Positions 36,997 to 48,709 of a DNA stretch of 64,000 nucleotides are shown here, in pieces; positions within the stretch are counted from its first letter, which is position 1; each line of letters starts with the position of its first letter. The notes under the pieces were generated by a model. The model did not search any database. It saw only the letters and a list, made by a program, of their open reading frames with translations, and was not told the origin of the DNA. The position numbers and the translations under genes are program-made. Where the stretch lies: the NCBI RefSeq assembly GCF_042186555.1, contig NC_133330.1, forward strand, positions 346,409,279 through 346,473,278. Direction: 5' to 3'. Origin of the DNA: Aquarana catesbeiana (lineage: Eukaryota > Chordata > Amphibia > Anura > Ranidae).

Positions 36997-39138
36997 ATGT
37001 CCCCATCAGAGTCCCCCCTTACATCAGGTGTCCCCATCAGAATCCCTCCTTACATCAGGTGTCCCCATCAGAGTCCCCCCTTACATCAGGTGTCCCCATC
37101 AGAGTCCCCCCTTACATCAGGTGTCCCCATCAGAATCCCTCCTTACATCAGGTGTCCCCATCAGAGTCCCTCCTTACATCAGGTGTCCCCATCAGAGTCC
37201 CCCCTTACATCAGGTGTCCCCATCAGAGTCCCTCCTTACATCCACTGTCCCTATCAGAGTCCCCCCCTTACATCAGGTGTCCCCATCAGAATCCCTCCTT
37301 ACATCAGGTGTCCCCATCAGAGTCCCCCCTTACATCAGGTGTCCCCATCAGAGTCCCCCCTTACATCAGGTGTCCCCATCAGAGTCCCTCCTTACATCAG
37401 GTGTCCCCATCAGAGTCCCCCCCTTACATCAGGTGTCCCCATCAGAGTCCCTCCTTACATCCACTGTCCCCATCAGAGTCCCCCCTTACATCAGGTGTCC
37501 CCATCAGAGTCCCCCCTTACATCAGGTGTCCCCATCAGAATCCCTCCTTACATCAGGTGTCCCCATCAGAGTCCCCCCTTACATCAGGTGTCCCCATCAG
37601 AGTCCCCCCTTACATCAGGTGTCCCCATCAGAGTCCCCCCTTACATCAGGTGTCCCCATCAAAATCCCTCCTTACATCAGGTGTCCCCATCAGAGTCCCT
37701 CCTTACATCAGGTGTCCCCATCAGAGTCCCTCCTTACATCAGGTGTCCCCATCAGAGTCCCTCCTTACATCAGGTGTCCCCATCAGAGTCCCCCCTTACA
37801 TCAGGTGTCCCCATCAGAGTCCCCCCTTACATCAGGTGTCCCCATCAGAGTCCCCCCCTTACATCAGGTGTCCCCATCAGAGTCCCCCCTTACATCAGGT
37901 GTCCCCATCAGAGTCCCCCCTTACATCAGGTGTCCCCATCAGAGTCCCTCCTTACATCAGGTGTCCTCCCCATCAGAATCCCTCCTTACATCCACTGTCC
38001 CCAGAGTCCCCCCTTACATCAGGTGTCCCCATCAGAATCCCTCCTTACATCAGGTGTCCCCATCAGAATCCCCCCTTACATCAGGTGTCCCCATCAGAGT
38101 CCCCCCTTACATCAGGTGTCCCCATCAGAGTCCCCCCTTACATCAGGTGTCCCCATCAGAGTCCCCCCTTACATCAGGTGTCCCCATCAGAGTCCCCCCT
38201 TACATCAGGTGTCCCCATCAGAGTCCCCCCTTACATCAGGTGTCCCCATCAGAGTCCCTCCTTACATCAGGTGTCCCCATCAGAGTCCCCCCTTACATCA
38301 GGTGTCCCCATCAGAGTCCCTCCTTACATCCACTGTCCCCATCAGAGTCCCCCCTTACATCAGGTGTCCCCATCAGAGTCCCCCCTTACATCAGGTGTCC
38401 CCATCAGAGTCCCCCCTTACATCAGGTGTCCCCATCAGAGTCCCTCCTTACATCCACTGTCCCCATCAGAGTCCCCCCTTACATCAGGTGTCCCCATCAG
38501 AATCCCTTCTTACATCAGGTGTCCCCATCAGAGTCCCCCCTTACATCAGGTGTCCCCATCAGAGTCCCCCCTTACATCAGGTGTCCCCATCAGAGTCCCC
38601 CCTTACATCAGGTGTCCCCATCAGAGTCCCCCCTTACATCAGGTGTCCCCATCAGAATCCCTCCTTACATCAGGTGTCCCCATCAGAGTCCCTCCTTACA
38701 TCAGGTGTCCCCATCAGAGTCCCTCCTTACATCAGGTGTCCCCATCAGAGTCCCTCCTTACATCAGGTGTCCCCATCAGAGTCCCCCCTTACATCAGGTG
38801 TCCCCATCAGAGTCCCCCCTTACATCAGGTGTCCCCATCAGAGTCCCCCCTTACATCAGGTGTCCCCATCAGAGTCCCCCCTTACATCAGGTGTCCCCAT
38901 CAGAGTCCCCCCTTACATCAGGTGTCCCCATCAGAGTCCCCCCTTACATCAGGTGTCCCCATCAGAGTCCCCCCTTACATCAGGTGTCCCCATCAGAGTC
39001 CCCCCTTACATCAGGTGTCCCCATCAGAGTCCCCCCTTACATCAGGTGTCCCCATCAGAGTCCCCCCTTACATCTGGTGTCCCCATCAGAGTCCCCCCTT
39101 ACATTCAGTGTCCCCATCAGAGTCCCTCCTTACATCAG
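36997..39138. repeat. 31-bp minisatellite, about 69 units
   Basis: Units of 'catcagagtccccccttaca' plus 'tcaggtgtccc'. Variants are AGTCCCCCC/AGTCCCTCC/AATCCCTCC and TCAGGTGT/TCCACTGT. The period is not a multiple of three, yet all three plus frames are open for over 2 kb because the unit contains no stop in any frame. This gives false proteins of over 700 residues. Confidence 0.96.
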
Positions 39139-40869
39139 AGGAAGAGACCAGCTGGATCCTCAGTCTGTTCTGTCGGTTCATTCATTTCTATGGGCTAACC
39201 TAATGCAGTGTAGAGGGGGAGGGGGGGGGTTGGCGGTAAAATGCTGCTAGTTTTAGTGGCGCTTTACCGTCATTTTAGCGGCACTATTCAGCCGCTAGCG
39301 GGTCACTTTTAACCCCCATTAGCGGCTAAAGAAAGGGTTAAATGCGCCCGTGTAGCGCCGCTGCCGAAGTGCTTTGCGGATGCTGCCCATTCATTTCAAT
39401 GGGGTGTAGGGTGGTGGGGGAGGGGTGTATACTGCGCTCCCGCACCGCCCCAAAGATGCTGCTTGCAGGACTTTTTTTAACCTCCCGTCAGCGCAGCGCC
39501 GCGGTGTGAAAATACTCGGAAATCACTCGGCTCTCACACGCGTTTTTCAGGTGCTATTTTTAGCCCAGAAGTGCCTGAATAACGCCTCCCGTGTGAACGG
39601 GGTCTTCAGGTAACTCACAACATAATACTGATGAATGGGGCCCCCCCGGTGTTCTGCGGGGCCACGTGGCCCCTGAAGATGAGAAGGATCAGCAGAGAGT
39701 TCCTGATGTCAGCAGAGCCCCGCCCCCGCCTGTGTACTCTGATAAGAGACGGGCGTTATGATTCCTCCTATCAGAGGCCGCTGAGCCGGGCGGAGCCCTT
39801 CATGTATGACATGGGGGCGGAGTCATATCTTGTATGAGATATCCGGAACCTCCGTGCCCCCCATCCCCCGGGGGGGGTCATCTTTGGGTTTCTTATTTTT
39901 TGCAATATAGACAAAAAAAAGACTGAAAATTTCGAGAGAAAAAAAATATTTTGTTTTCTTTCTGCTATAAAACATCCAATAAAGAATAAAAAAATGGAAT
40001 TTCTTCATAAATTGATTCCAATATGTATTCTGCTCCATGTTATTGGTAACAAATAAATCCCAATAAGTGTTTATTGATTGGTTTATGTGAAAGTTATACA
40101 ATCGATGGGATTTTTATACTAGTAATGGGGGTGATCAGTGACTTATAGAGGGACTGCCATAGTGTGGCGGACAATCTGACACTAACTGACATCTCCAGCA
40201 ACACCAATACAGTGATGAGTGATAATACTATACACTGTCACTGTACTAATGACACCGGCTGGGAAGGGGGTAACATCAAGGGGTTAAATGTGTGCCTAAC
40301 AATGTGTAACGTGTGCGGCTTTGCAGGGATAAGAAACAAAGAGATTGTTCCCTCTGTACAGAGCTCTGGGCTGTGATTGGACACAGGCCCCTCCCCTGTA
40401 GTACATTGCTGGTGGGCGGGAAGTGGTTAATGTTATTCCTTTTGCATAACCACACCCATTTTAAATGAATGTCCCACCCCCTAATTAAAGACCATTTCCA
40501 CCTGTGTGCGTGCTATAATACACCTCCATACACTGTACAGTAATAGAACTATATCAGTGCGCTGTGCTATAATACACCTCCGTACACTGATATAACCTCA
40601 TTGCATGTACAAAGTTGAGGATTTTCAGTTACTTAGTGATATACGGTAGCCATGCACACATACTGAGGTATATACGGTAGGTTATGCACAGCTAGTCTGG
40701 AATATACGGTAGATGGTGCGCAGTTATTTGGGAATATACGGGAAGAGTGTGCAGCTATTCTAGGACATAAGGTAGAGGGTACTTCCGGGTTGGGTGAGGT
40801 AATTACGGTAGTGATTTCTGTTGGAGGAGGAGAGCAGTGCAGGTAGGTGCATGTCCCCCTCCCCCCCCC

Positions 40870-40901
<32 letters not shown>

Positions 40902-41297
40902 ACTGTGTGCTGCACTGAGGACTGTCTGTGCTTCCTATATAAATAATAAACGAAGGAGACCACTGTCACTGGGGGATGGTCAGGCAGGCAGTACTGGGCC
41001 CCCCTAGGTAGGTACCCCGGTCTATGGGAAGGACCCCCAGACACCGGAACATCCAACAACCAGCCCCCCGATCCTAGAAACAACCCCAATCCCAGAAAAT
41101 CTACAGAATTCACATTATTATATATCTTAGTTTACCTGAATGGCACAAGTACCCCGAGCCGGTGGGTTGGGGCCCCTGGAAGAGGTAAGTACCACACAGC
41201 AGGGGCCCCAATCACTGTATAGAGAAACCCCAAACTACCAGTTCTATATCTCCATCAGAATCATTACATTCCCTCCCGACCTCTTCAATCTTCTACA

Positions 41298-42480
41298 GGT
41301 GTAGCGGCTCCTCCCCTTCAGTCTTGCACAGGTGTAGCGGCTCCTCCCCCTTCAGTCTTGCACAGGTGTAGCGGCTCCTCCCCCTTCAGTCTTGCACAGG
41401 TGTAGCGGCTCCTCCCCTTCAGTCTTGCACAGGTGTACCGGCTCCTCCCCTTCAGTCTTGCACAGGTGTAGCGGCTCCTCCCCTTCAGTCTTGCACAGGT
41501 GTACCGGCTCCTCCCCTTCAGTCTTGCACAGGTGTACCGGCTCCTCCCCCTTCAGTCTTGCACAGGTGTAGCGGCTCCTCCCCTTCAGTCTTGCACAGGT
41601 GTAGCGGCTCCTCCCCCACAGTCTTGCATAGGTGTACTGGCTCCTCCCCTTCAGTCTTGCACAGGTGTAGCGGCTCCTCCCCCTTCAGTCTTGCACAGGT
41701 GTAGCGGCTCCTCCCCTTCAGTCTTGCACAGGTGTAGCGGCTCCTTCCCTTCAGTCTTGCACAGGTGTAGCGGCTCCTCCCCTTCAGTCTTGCACAGGTG
41801 TAGCGGCTCCTCCCCCTTCAGTCTTGCACAGGTGTAGCGGCTCCTCCCCTTCAGTCTTGCACAGGTGTAGCGGCTCCTCCCCTTCAGTCTTGCACAGGTG
41901 TAGCGGCTCCTCCCCTTCAGTCTTGCACAGGTGTAGCGGCTCCTCCCCTTCAGTCTTGCACAGGTGTAGCGGCTCCTCCCCCTTCAGTCTTGCACAGGTT
42001 TAGCGGCTCCTCCCCCTTCAGTCTTGCACAGGTTTAGCGGCTCCTCCCCCTTCAGTCTTGCACAGGTTTAGCGGCTCCTCCCCCTTCAGTCTTGCACAGG
42101 TGTAGCGCTCCTCCCCCTTCAGTCTTGCACAGGTTTAGCGGCTCCTCCCCCTTCAGTCTTGCACAGGTGTAGCGGCTCCTCCCCTTCAGTCTTGCACAGG
42201 TTTAGCGGCTCCTCCCCCTTCAGTCTTGCACAGGTGTACCGGCTCCTCCCCTTCAGTCTCGCACAGGTGTAGCGGCTCCTCCCCTTCAGTCTTGCACAGG
42301 TTTAGCGGCTCCTCCCCTTCAGTCTTGCACAGGTGTACCGGCTCCTCCCCTTCAGTCTCGCACAGGTGTAGCGGCTCCTCCCCTTCAGTCTTGCACAGGT
42401 TTAGCGGCTCCTCCCCCTTCAGTCTTGCACAGGTGTAGAGGCTCCTCCCCCTTCAGTCTTGCACAGGTGTAGAGGCTCCT
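41298..42480. repeat. 33/34-bp minisatellite, about 35 units
   Basis: Units of 'ggtgtagcggctcctcccct' plus 'tcagtcttgcaca', 33 or 34 bp depending on 4 or 5 Cs. Variants GTGTACC and GTTTAGC occur in local runs. The array grows out of a dispersed repeat whose remaining 120 bp follow at 42481-42600. Confidence 0.95.
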
Positions 42481-42964
42481 CCCCTGGACGGAAATGTCTT
42501 CCTCTGATATCTCCGCACACTGTGAGCTTCTCACAATGTGCATTAGAAGGTGCAGCAAGTCAGATAGAGCCCCGCCCCATTTCCTGACTGGAGGACGCCC
42601 AGCATCATCTAGCTTTTCAGTAGGAGGGTCGTACAGCCCCCCCCCATGAGAACACTCCGATCACCGCTGTCTGCCATTGGCTGCTGGTTTACCAGCACGT
42701 CCGACAGAAGCCGGCCAATCCGACTCATACAGGCAGAATGTCGGCCGCTTTTTTTCACTCCGTCCGATTTCTCCTGACATTCGGCCCATGTGGGCGGGGC
42801 TTTAATGTTACTATCCATGTCAGTGCGCCTTCCAGCAAGGGTCAGTTAGTGTCACATTCTCCGCCACCCTATCACAGTCCCCGATCTCCACCAGTATAGT
42901 GTCATCACTGCATCATTTCCCTGTACATCCCCCACCTCTATCACCTCACATAAACCAATCTATA

Positions 42965-43190
42965 GACGGTTATTATTATTATTATTATACAGGGTTTATA
43001 TATTATTATTATTATTATTATTATACAGGGTTTATATATTATTATTATTATTATTATACAGGGTTTATATATTATTATTATTATTATTATACAGGGTTTA
43101 TATATTATTATTATTATTATACAGGGTTTATATATTATTATTATACAGGGTTTATATATTATTATTATTATTATACAGGGTTTATATGGC
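42965..43190. repeat. (ATT)n / 'acagggtttatat' compound array in a dispersed element
   Basis: Seven repeats of (ATT)3-7 followed by ATACAGGGTTTATAT. The flank to 43305 ('ggcaccaacagcactgtaca', 'cctcagagcttacaatctag') looks like a dispersed vertebrate repeat in which the ATT tract and 'acagg-tttata' occur once. Confidence 0.88.
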
Positions 43191-43458
43191 ACCAACAGCA
43201 CTGTACACCATGGGGGCAGACATTACACTTACAATAGAAATCAATACAGGAGGGATCAGAGGGCCCTGAGCCTCAGAGCTTACAATCTAGAAGGGGGAGG
43301 GTCAAGTGGAAACAAAAGGTAATAACTGTGGGGGATGGGCTGATGGAGAAAATGATAAAACAGTTGTTAGGTGGGGGTGGGGTAGGCTTCTCTTATTGGG
43401 AGTTTTTCACCAGAGACATGGAGCAGAATCCATAGTGATCAAAGTTTATGAAGAAATT

Positions 43459-43602
43459 CGATTTTATTGGATATTCTTTATAACAAAGTAGAAAAAAACC
43501 TAAAAGATATATTATATTATATTATATTATATTATATTATATTATATTATATTATATTATATTTTCTACTTTGTTATAAAGAATATCCAATAAAATCAAA
43601 TC
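43459..43602. repeat. Palindrome around a (TATAT)n microsatellite
   Basis: 'gattttattggatattcttt' plus 'ataacaaagtagaaaa' (43459-43495) is the reverse complement of 43563-43601. The centre (43508-43562) is an ATATT pentanucleotide run. It is probably a MITE with a cruciform-prone centre. Confidence 0.88.
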
Positions 43603-43626
43603 TCATATTTTAAGTCTCTATTTTAT

Positions 43627-43991
43627 TTAACTAATTGAGCTCTGGAAGATTTTACCCCCTTCATGACCAGGCCATTTTTTTTGCTATTCAGCACTGCGCT
43701 ACTTTAGCGCCCCCTACCCGGAAACACCAAATCCTGTACATGATTTGGCGCGGCGGGGGCCGCAGTATAAGTGCGGTGGGCGGTCCTGAAGCGGATAAAA
43801 AACAAAAAACACAGCGGTGATAAAATCCCTCCAAAACAAAGTTCTATTTTTGTGAAACAAATGCTACAAATGTCATTTGCGTTCAGAGTCACGTGACCGC
43901 GCAGTCACCGGTTATAGTTGCGCAGTGCTGAATAGGAGAAAATGGCCTGATCCCGGAGGGGGGTAAAACGTTCCAGAGCTGAAGTGGTTAA
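43627..43991. mobile_element. TTAA-flanked MITE with about 50-bp inverted ends
   Basis: TTAA at 43627-43630 and 43988-43991. The ends 'gagctctggaagattttacc ... ccaggccatttt' and 'aaaatggcctgatcccggag ... gttccagagctgaagtgg' are clearly complementary. Length 365 bp, no coding. Confidence 0.85.
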
Positions 43992-44753
43992 AGAAGGAGA
44001 GTTGGTGGCCGTTGTGATATTTATCGGTCATGAGTCGTTCTCGGATGATCGGCGCGGCGCGCAGCGTCGGTGATACATTCCATGACTCAGCTCTGATTGC
44101 CACTTTATATCAGATTACTGAGAGGAATCATCACTTCTGTGCGCCAAGAATGAGCACAGCGAACGATTGGCCCGAATTATACAACGTGTCACATTGTATC
44201 CTCCTGATAGATATCTGAAGACAAAGGTGTGTTTTGTTTTGTTTGTTTTTTAACCTTGGATGTGACCCGGAGGGGAGATCTTTCTTCACTTCCTGTCCTG
44301 AAGATACAACAGGAAGTGAACGTTTTTTTTTTTATCCTTTTGAAGCCCACCGTGTTTGGGTATCAAATTCCCCCTCCCCCCTTCCCCGTGTGCAAAAACA
44401 CAACACAAAAAATGTGCACGCCGCGATTCTCCCCCAAAGGGGAGGGGCCATGAATTGCTCCCCACAATTTATATATATGTGTTGTGGTTTCCCGGGATTA
44501 GGAGTGAAGCTAATATAACTATATATATATATATATATATAACTCCGCTTTTGTTTTTTCAGCCTGTGTTCTATCAGAATACCGCTACCCATCACATTAT
44601 GTAACAGAAGTGACGTTGCAAACAAAATTGCTTATTGCGCATGCGCTATGCATTCCAACATGGCCGCTATGCCTTTCAATAGGTTTCCTAATGTGACAGA
44701 ACATGAAGCCGGCAGCGGACATCTTCCTACACCCAGGCAAGCGAGTGTTCCGT

Positions 44754-45505
44754 CAGATTAGGCGACCAGTCTGTAACGGAAGTGAAGTTCCGTCGCGGCC
44801 ATCTTGGTTCATCTGCAGTAAGCCTACAGTTTGAAGTTGCCAAGCGGACATCTTTGTACACCCGCTGGGGTCTTGCATGTCACACTTTTTTTTACCAGTA
44901 AACTCGGCTTATATCGTGAAATGCGGGATTTAGAAATCCGTCTCACTGTTTTCATGTTGAATAATAAAATTAGCAGTGTTCTGTCAGATCAGCAAACCTG
45001 TCAGATCAGCAATTCAACAACAAAACAGTCAGACGGATTTCCAAATCCCGCATTTCACTATATAAGCTCCGTTCGTAAAAATAAGTGTGACATGCAAGAC
45101 TCCGCTGGGTGTAACAAGATGTCCGCTTGGCGACTTCAGACTGTAGGCTTGATGTGGCCGAGTGCAGGGAGCACCAAGATGGACGTTACAGAACTTCACT
45201 TTTGTTACAAAATCTGACGGGACGCCTAATCTGACTGAACACCAGCAGAAGGTGGCGACAGCCATCTTGGTACACCCCGCACCGCTCAGCTGCAAACAGA
45301 TTTTCTACTGAAATAGACAATTTCACTCTGTCGCGGTGAAATAGATTATTTCAGTATATAAGGTGAGTTCTGACACCCAGACAAGTCTTCAATTAGAATG
45401 TTTCACCGCGACCGAGTGAAATATTCTATTTCAGTATAAAATCTGTTTGCCGCTGAGCTGTGTGGGGTGTACCAAGATGGCCGTCGCCACCTTCTGCCTG
45501 CTTTC
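44754..45505. repeat. Two adjacent large palindromes with YY1-like motifs
   Basis: First palindrome: 44754-44985 pairs with about 45010-45232 ('gtcagattaggcg' against 'cgcctaatctgac', 'gtgaagttccgt' against 'agaacttcac', 'gcgggatttagaaatccgtc' against its complement). Second: about 45249-45345 pairs with 45405-45505 ('gcagaaggtggcgacagcca', 'cagctgcaaacagattt'). GCCATCTT or AAGATGGC, the YY1 core, occurs at 44798-44805, 45261-45268 and 45474-45481 at matching arm positions. Confidence 0.85.
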
Positions 45506-45952
45506 CTGGGTGTAAGAAGATGTCTCAGTGGTGGCCTGTTCATTGTGGGTGCACCGGGGCCACCACCCCCGACACCACTGCCGCCTTCCCTATCCATGCA
45601 CCGGGCCCCTTTAAGGGCGGAATTCCTATGGCGGGGATAGGCGGGGATAGGCGGGGGGGCGGGGGATGTATTTTGAAGCACCTGATTCCAGAGGCTCAAA
45701 TAGGCTTCAAATTAGGGTGGGCTCAGGATCAGAGCATTGCGTCCGGAGCCCACCCTGTTGTGTCAATTAATTTGCACTATGGTCACACTACAGTTCCTCC
45801 CCACCAATCAGGAGGCAGGTCGTGAGACCTGTTTCCCCGATTGGCCAAAGTGTCAGGCGATCCTATTGGATGCCCAACGCTTTGGAAGAGGAGACACGCT
45901 GGCGCCGGGGCCGCTGCTGCACACCACATCACAGCAGCCCGCACGAGGAGGA

Positions 45953-46620
45953 GGAGAGGAGAGCACACCATCGCTGCTGCCTGCATGGAGGAGGAGAGGA
46001 GAGCACACCACCGCCACTGCCTGCATGGAGGAGGAGGAGAGGAGAGCACACCACCGCTGCTGCCTGCATGGAGGAGGAGAGGAGAGCACACCACCGCTGC
46101 TGCCTGCATGGAGGAGGAGAGGAGAGCACGCCGCTGCTGCTGCCTGCATGGAGGAGGAGAGGAGAGCACACCACCGCTGCTGCCTGCATGGAGGAGGAGA
46201 GGAGAGCACACTGCCCCTTCCTGCATGGAGGAGGAGAGGAGAGCACACCGCTGCCTGCATGGAGGAGGAGAGGAGAGCACACCACCGCTGCTGCCTGCAT
46301 GGAGGAGGAGAGGAGAGCACACTGCCCCTTCCTGCATGGAGGAGGAGAGGAGAGCACACCGACGCTGCCTGCACGGAGGAGGAGGAGAGCACACTGCCCC
46401 TTCCTGCATGGAGGAGAGCATGCCGCCGCTGCCTGCATGGAGGAGGGGAGAGGAGAGCATGCTGCCGCCGTCGCCTGTATAGAGGAGAGCACGCCGCCGC
46501 CATCTGCATGGAGGGGGAGAGGAGAGCACACTGCCCCTTCCTGCATGGAGGAGAGGAGAGCACGCCGATGTTGCCTGCATGGAGGAGAGGAGAGCACACT
46601 GCCCCTTCCTGCACGGAGGA
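45953..46620. repeat. 40-bp minisatellite, about 17 units
   Basis: Units of 'tgcctgcatggaggaggaga' plus 'ggagagcacaccaccgctgc', with variants ending 'ctgccccttcc', and shorter units (25-37 bp) at the right. Open frames on both strands are by-products. Confidence 0.94.
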
Positions 46621-47107
46621 GAAGTGCTGACTTACTCTATACAAAAAAAAAAATAATTTAAAGTGCATTTAAAAGAACTGCTGCGCAAATGACAAAACAT
46701 TGCAACAATCACCATTTTATTCCCTAGGGTCTCTGCTAAAAAAATAATGTATGTTTGGGAGTTCTGGGTAATTTTGTAGCAAATTTTTGTAGCAAAAAAT
46801 ACTGATTTAAACTTGCCAGTAAAAGCCTTCAAGTCGTTACACTGATTGTCTCCTTCTCCCTCCCCCAGGCTGAGCTCTACTGTACAGGGAATGCAAAAAA
46901 GGGCGTGCTAATGCTAGACCCCGAATTCGCTTGAGTCAACTTGGCAAGTACACTTGGATGGAGGGAGGCCACGCCTCCTGACTAGGGATGAGGCAACCCC
47001 CCCCCCCCCCAGGTTTGGTTCTCATTTGTGCGAACACCATTAAAGTCTATGGGAGAAATCAAAAGTGCTCATTTTAAAGGCTAATATGCAAGTTATTGTC
47101 ATAAAAA

Positions 47108-47280
47108 GTGTTTGGGGACCCGGGTCCTGCCCCAGGGGAGTGTTTGGGGACCCGGGTCCTGCCCCAGGGGAGTGTTTGGTGACCCGGGTCCTGCCCCAGG
47201 GGAGTGTTTGGTGACCCGGGTCCTGCCCCAGGGGAGTGTTTGGTGACCCGGGTCCTGCCCCAGGGGAGTGTTTGGGGACC
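47108..47280. repeat. 32-bp array in hAT copy B, 5-6 units
   Basis: Units 'gtgtttggggacccgggtcc' plus 'tgccccagggga'. Copy A has the same sequence once (3438-3470). Confidence 0.94.
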
Positions 47281-47652
47281 TGGGCGCATGTTTCCTGTGT
47301 TTAGAACAGTCTGACAGCAAAATGAAAGGGAAAAAATGTCTTTTATAATTGCTCAGGGCTGTAATGTATTGCCAGATCCCAGCAATATACATAAAAAATC
47401 ATTAAAAAAACCAGCATGGGTCCCCCTCCTAGTTCATACCCGGCTGTTTGGGTCTGGTATGGATATTAAGGTGAACTCCACGCCAATTTTTGTTTTGTTT
47501 TTTTAAATGGAGTGGCCCCCCCCCCCCCAAATCCATATCAGACCCAAAGGGCCTGGTATGGACGGGGGAACCCACGCTGGTTTTTTTCTAAATTCTGTCA
47601 TTGGGCTCCACTTAACCACTTCAATACACTATATTATATATTGTACACTGCA

Positions 47653-47915
47653 CTGTATACTCTGAACTGCAGTATATATACTATACAGACTGCACTGTAT
47701 ACTCTGAACTGCAGTATATATACTATACGGACTGCACTGTATACTCTGAACTGCAGTATATATACTATACAGACTGCACTGTATACTCTGAACTGCAGTA
47801 TATATACTATATGGACTGCACTGTATACTCTGAACTGCAGTATATATACTATACGGACTGCACTATATACTCTGAACTGCAGTATATATACTATACGGAC
47901 TGCACTGTATACTCT
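47653..47915. repeat. 42-bp array in hAT copy B, 6 units
   Basis: Units 'ctgcactgtatactctgaac' plus 'tgcagtatatatactatacaga'. Copy A has one related segment (3853-3880, 'tatactctgaacagcagtat'). Confidence 0.93.
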
Positions 47916-48388
47916 GCTGAAACATTGGCCTTAGGTGTTGGTGGTGGCAGAACACAGTGACCCCTCACAGAGGGAACGGTCCCTACTTACCCTCTTCTAG
48001 TGGCCTGTGAGCGTCTGCCTTTCCTTGGAGGCCTTCTGGACAATGCAGGTCAGGTGCTTTGGCCAATCACCATACAGCAATACACTGCGGTCTTGCATTG
48101 CATTATGGGGCGCTCGAATTTGCTGTGAACGTCCCATAAAATTCACAGTTCGGCGAATGTTTGACTCGAAGTTCATCCCTACTCCTGACCTTTGACCCTC
48201 TCTCCTCCTATCAGCATGTCCTTTGTGAGCACTACTGCACAGCTGATTGGCTCCTTGTGCTGCTTCTCCCTCTCCCAGTCTGAGCTCTGCTTTGCTAAGA
48301 CTGACAGAGGTCGATACAAATGATGAGATTCGTGTTCTTTATTCAGTGATTTGTAATCTGTGTTTTTCTTGTCCGCAGTGTTTCTGCC

Positions 48389-48709
48389 ATGCAGGACGGC
48401 AACGACCCGCGGCGGCTCCTGGGTCAGATCCGCTGTGTTCTGGAATGTATCGAGTGTCTGCGCCAGGCCAAGCCCCTCCCCCAAGCTCTGTGCTATGTCC
48501 CGGGGGAGGTGCTGTACAAGATCTGTAAGGACCCCAACGCAGCCGCCTCGTCCCGCTCCCTGCTGACCGTGTGGGAGGCCCCCGGCTACTCCAAACAGAA
48601 TCTGAAGAAGCTCGCCAGGACCACCGTGGAGGTGCAGAAAGGAAGCTGCGTCAAAGCCACGGGCGAGGAGTACGGCAACGCCAACGGCCTGTGGGTGAAA
48701 CTCAGCAAG
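48389..48709 (+). CDS. HECTD3: HECTD3 first coding exon
   Basis: 107 codons from MQDGNDPRRLLGQIRCVLEC to GLWVKLSK, donor AAG|GTGAGG. The start is the first ATG after the CAG acceptor at 48378, with no in-frame ATG upstream in the exon. The N-terminus is shorter than the human one, which has an extra Gly/Pro-rich tip. Confidence 0.92.

Larger units (their letters stand above)
46983..48181. mobile_element. hAT non-autonomous element (copy B) with 8-bp target duplications
   Basis: Starts TAGGGATGAGGC and ends GAAGTTCATCCCTA. It is flanked by a perfect 8-bp direct repeat CTCCTGAC (46975-46982 and 48182-48189). Length 1199 bp. It matches the terminal parts of copy A (3275-7417) but lacks any transposase. 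Two tandem arrays lie inside it. Confidence 0.92.
35478..48378 (+). other. Putative HECTD3 leader intron (about 12.9 kb)
   Basis: No coding exon recognised. It holds the 17-, 31- and 33/34-bp arrays, a MITE with 'agcgctaaa'-type sequence (39185-39640), another non-autonomous repeat (40090-40440, 'gtgatcagtgacttatagag'), short 'ggaatatacggta' repeats (40650-40790), (TA)n (40868-40896 and 44519-44540), an ATT-rich repeat, a TTAA MITE, YY1-motif palindromes, a 40-bp array and hAT copy B. 36160-36700 and 44230-44510 show no clear element. Confidence 0.6.

Noticed and set aside
36970..39250. Three overlapping plus-strand frames of over 700 residues
   Set aside because: Pure 31-bp tandem repeat with no stop in any frame. 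No gene features, no non-repeat domain.
45737..46668. Several 200-300 residue frames on both strands
   Set aside because: 40-bp minisatellite lacking stops; composition and multi-frame openness argue against coding.
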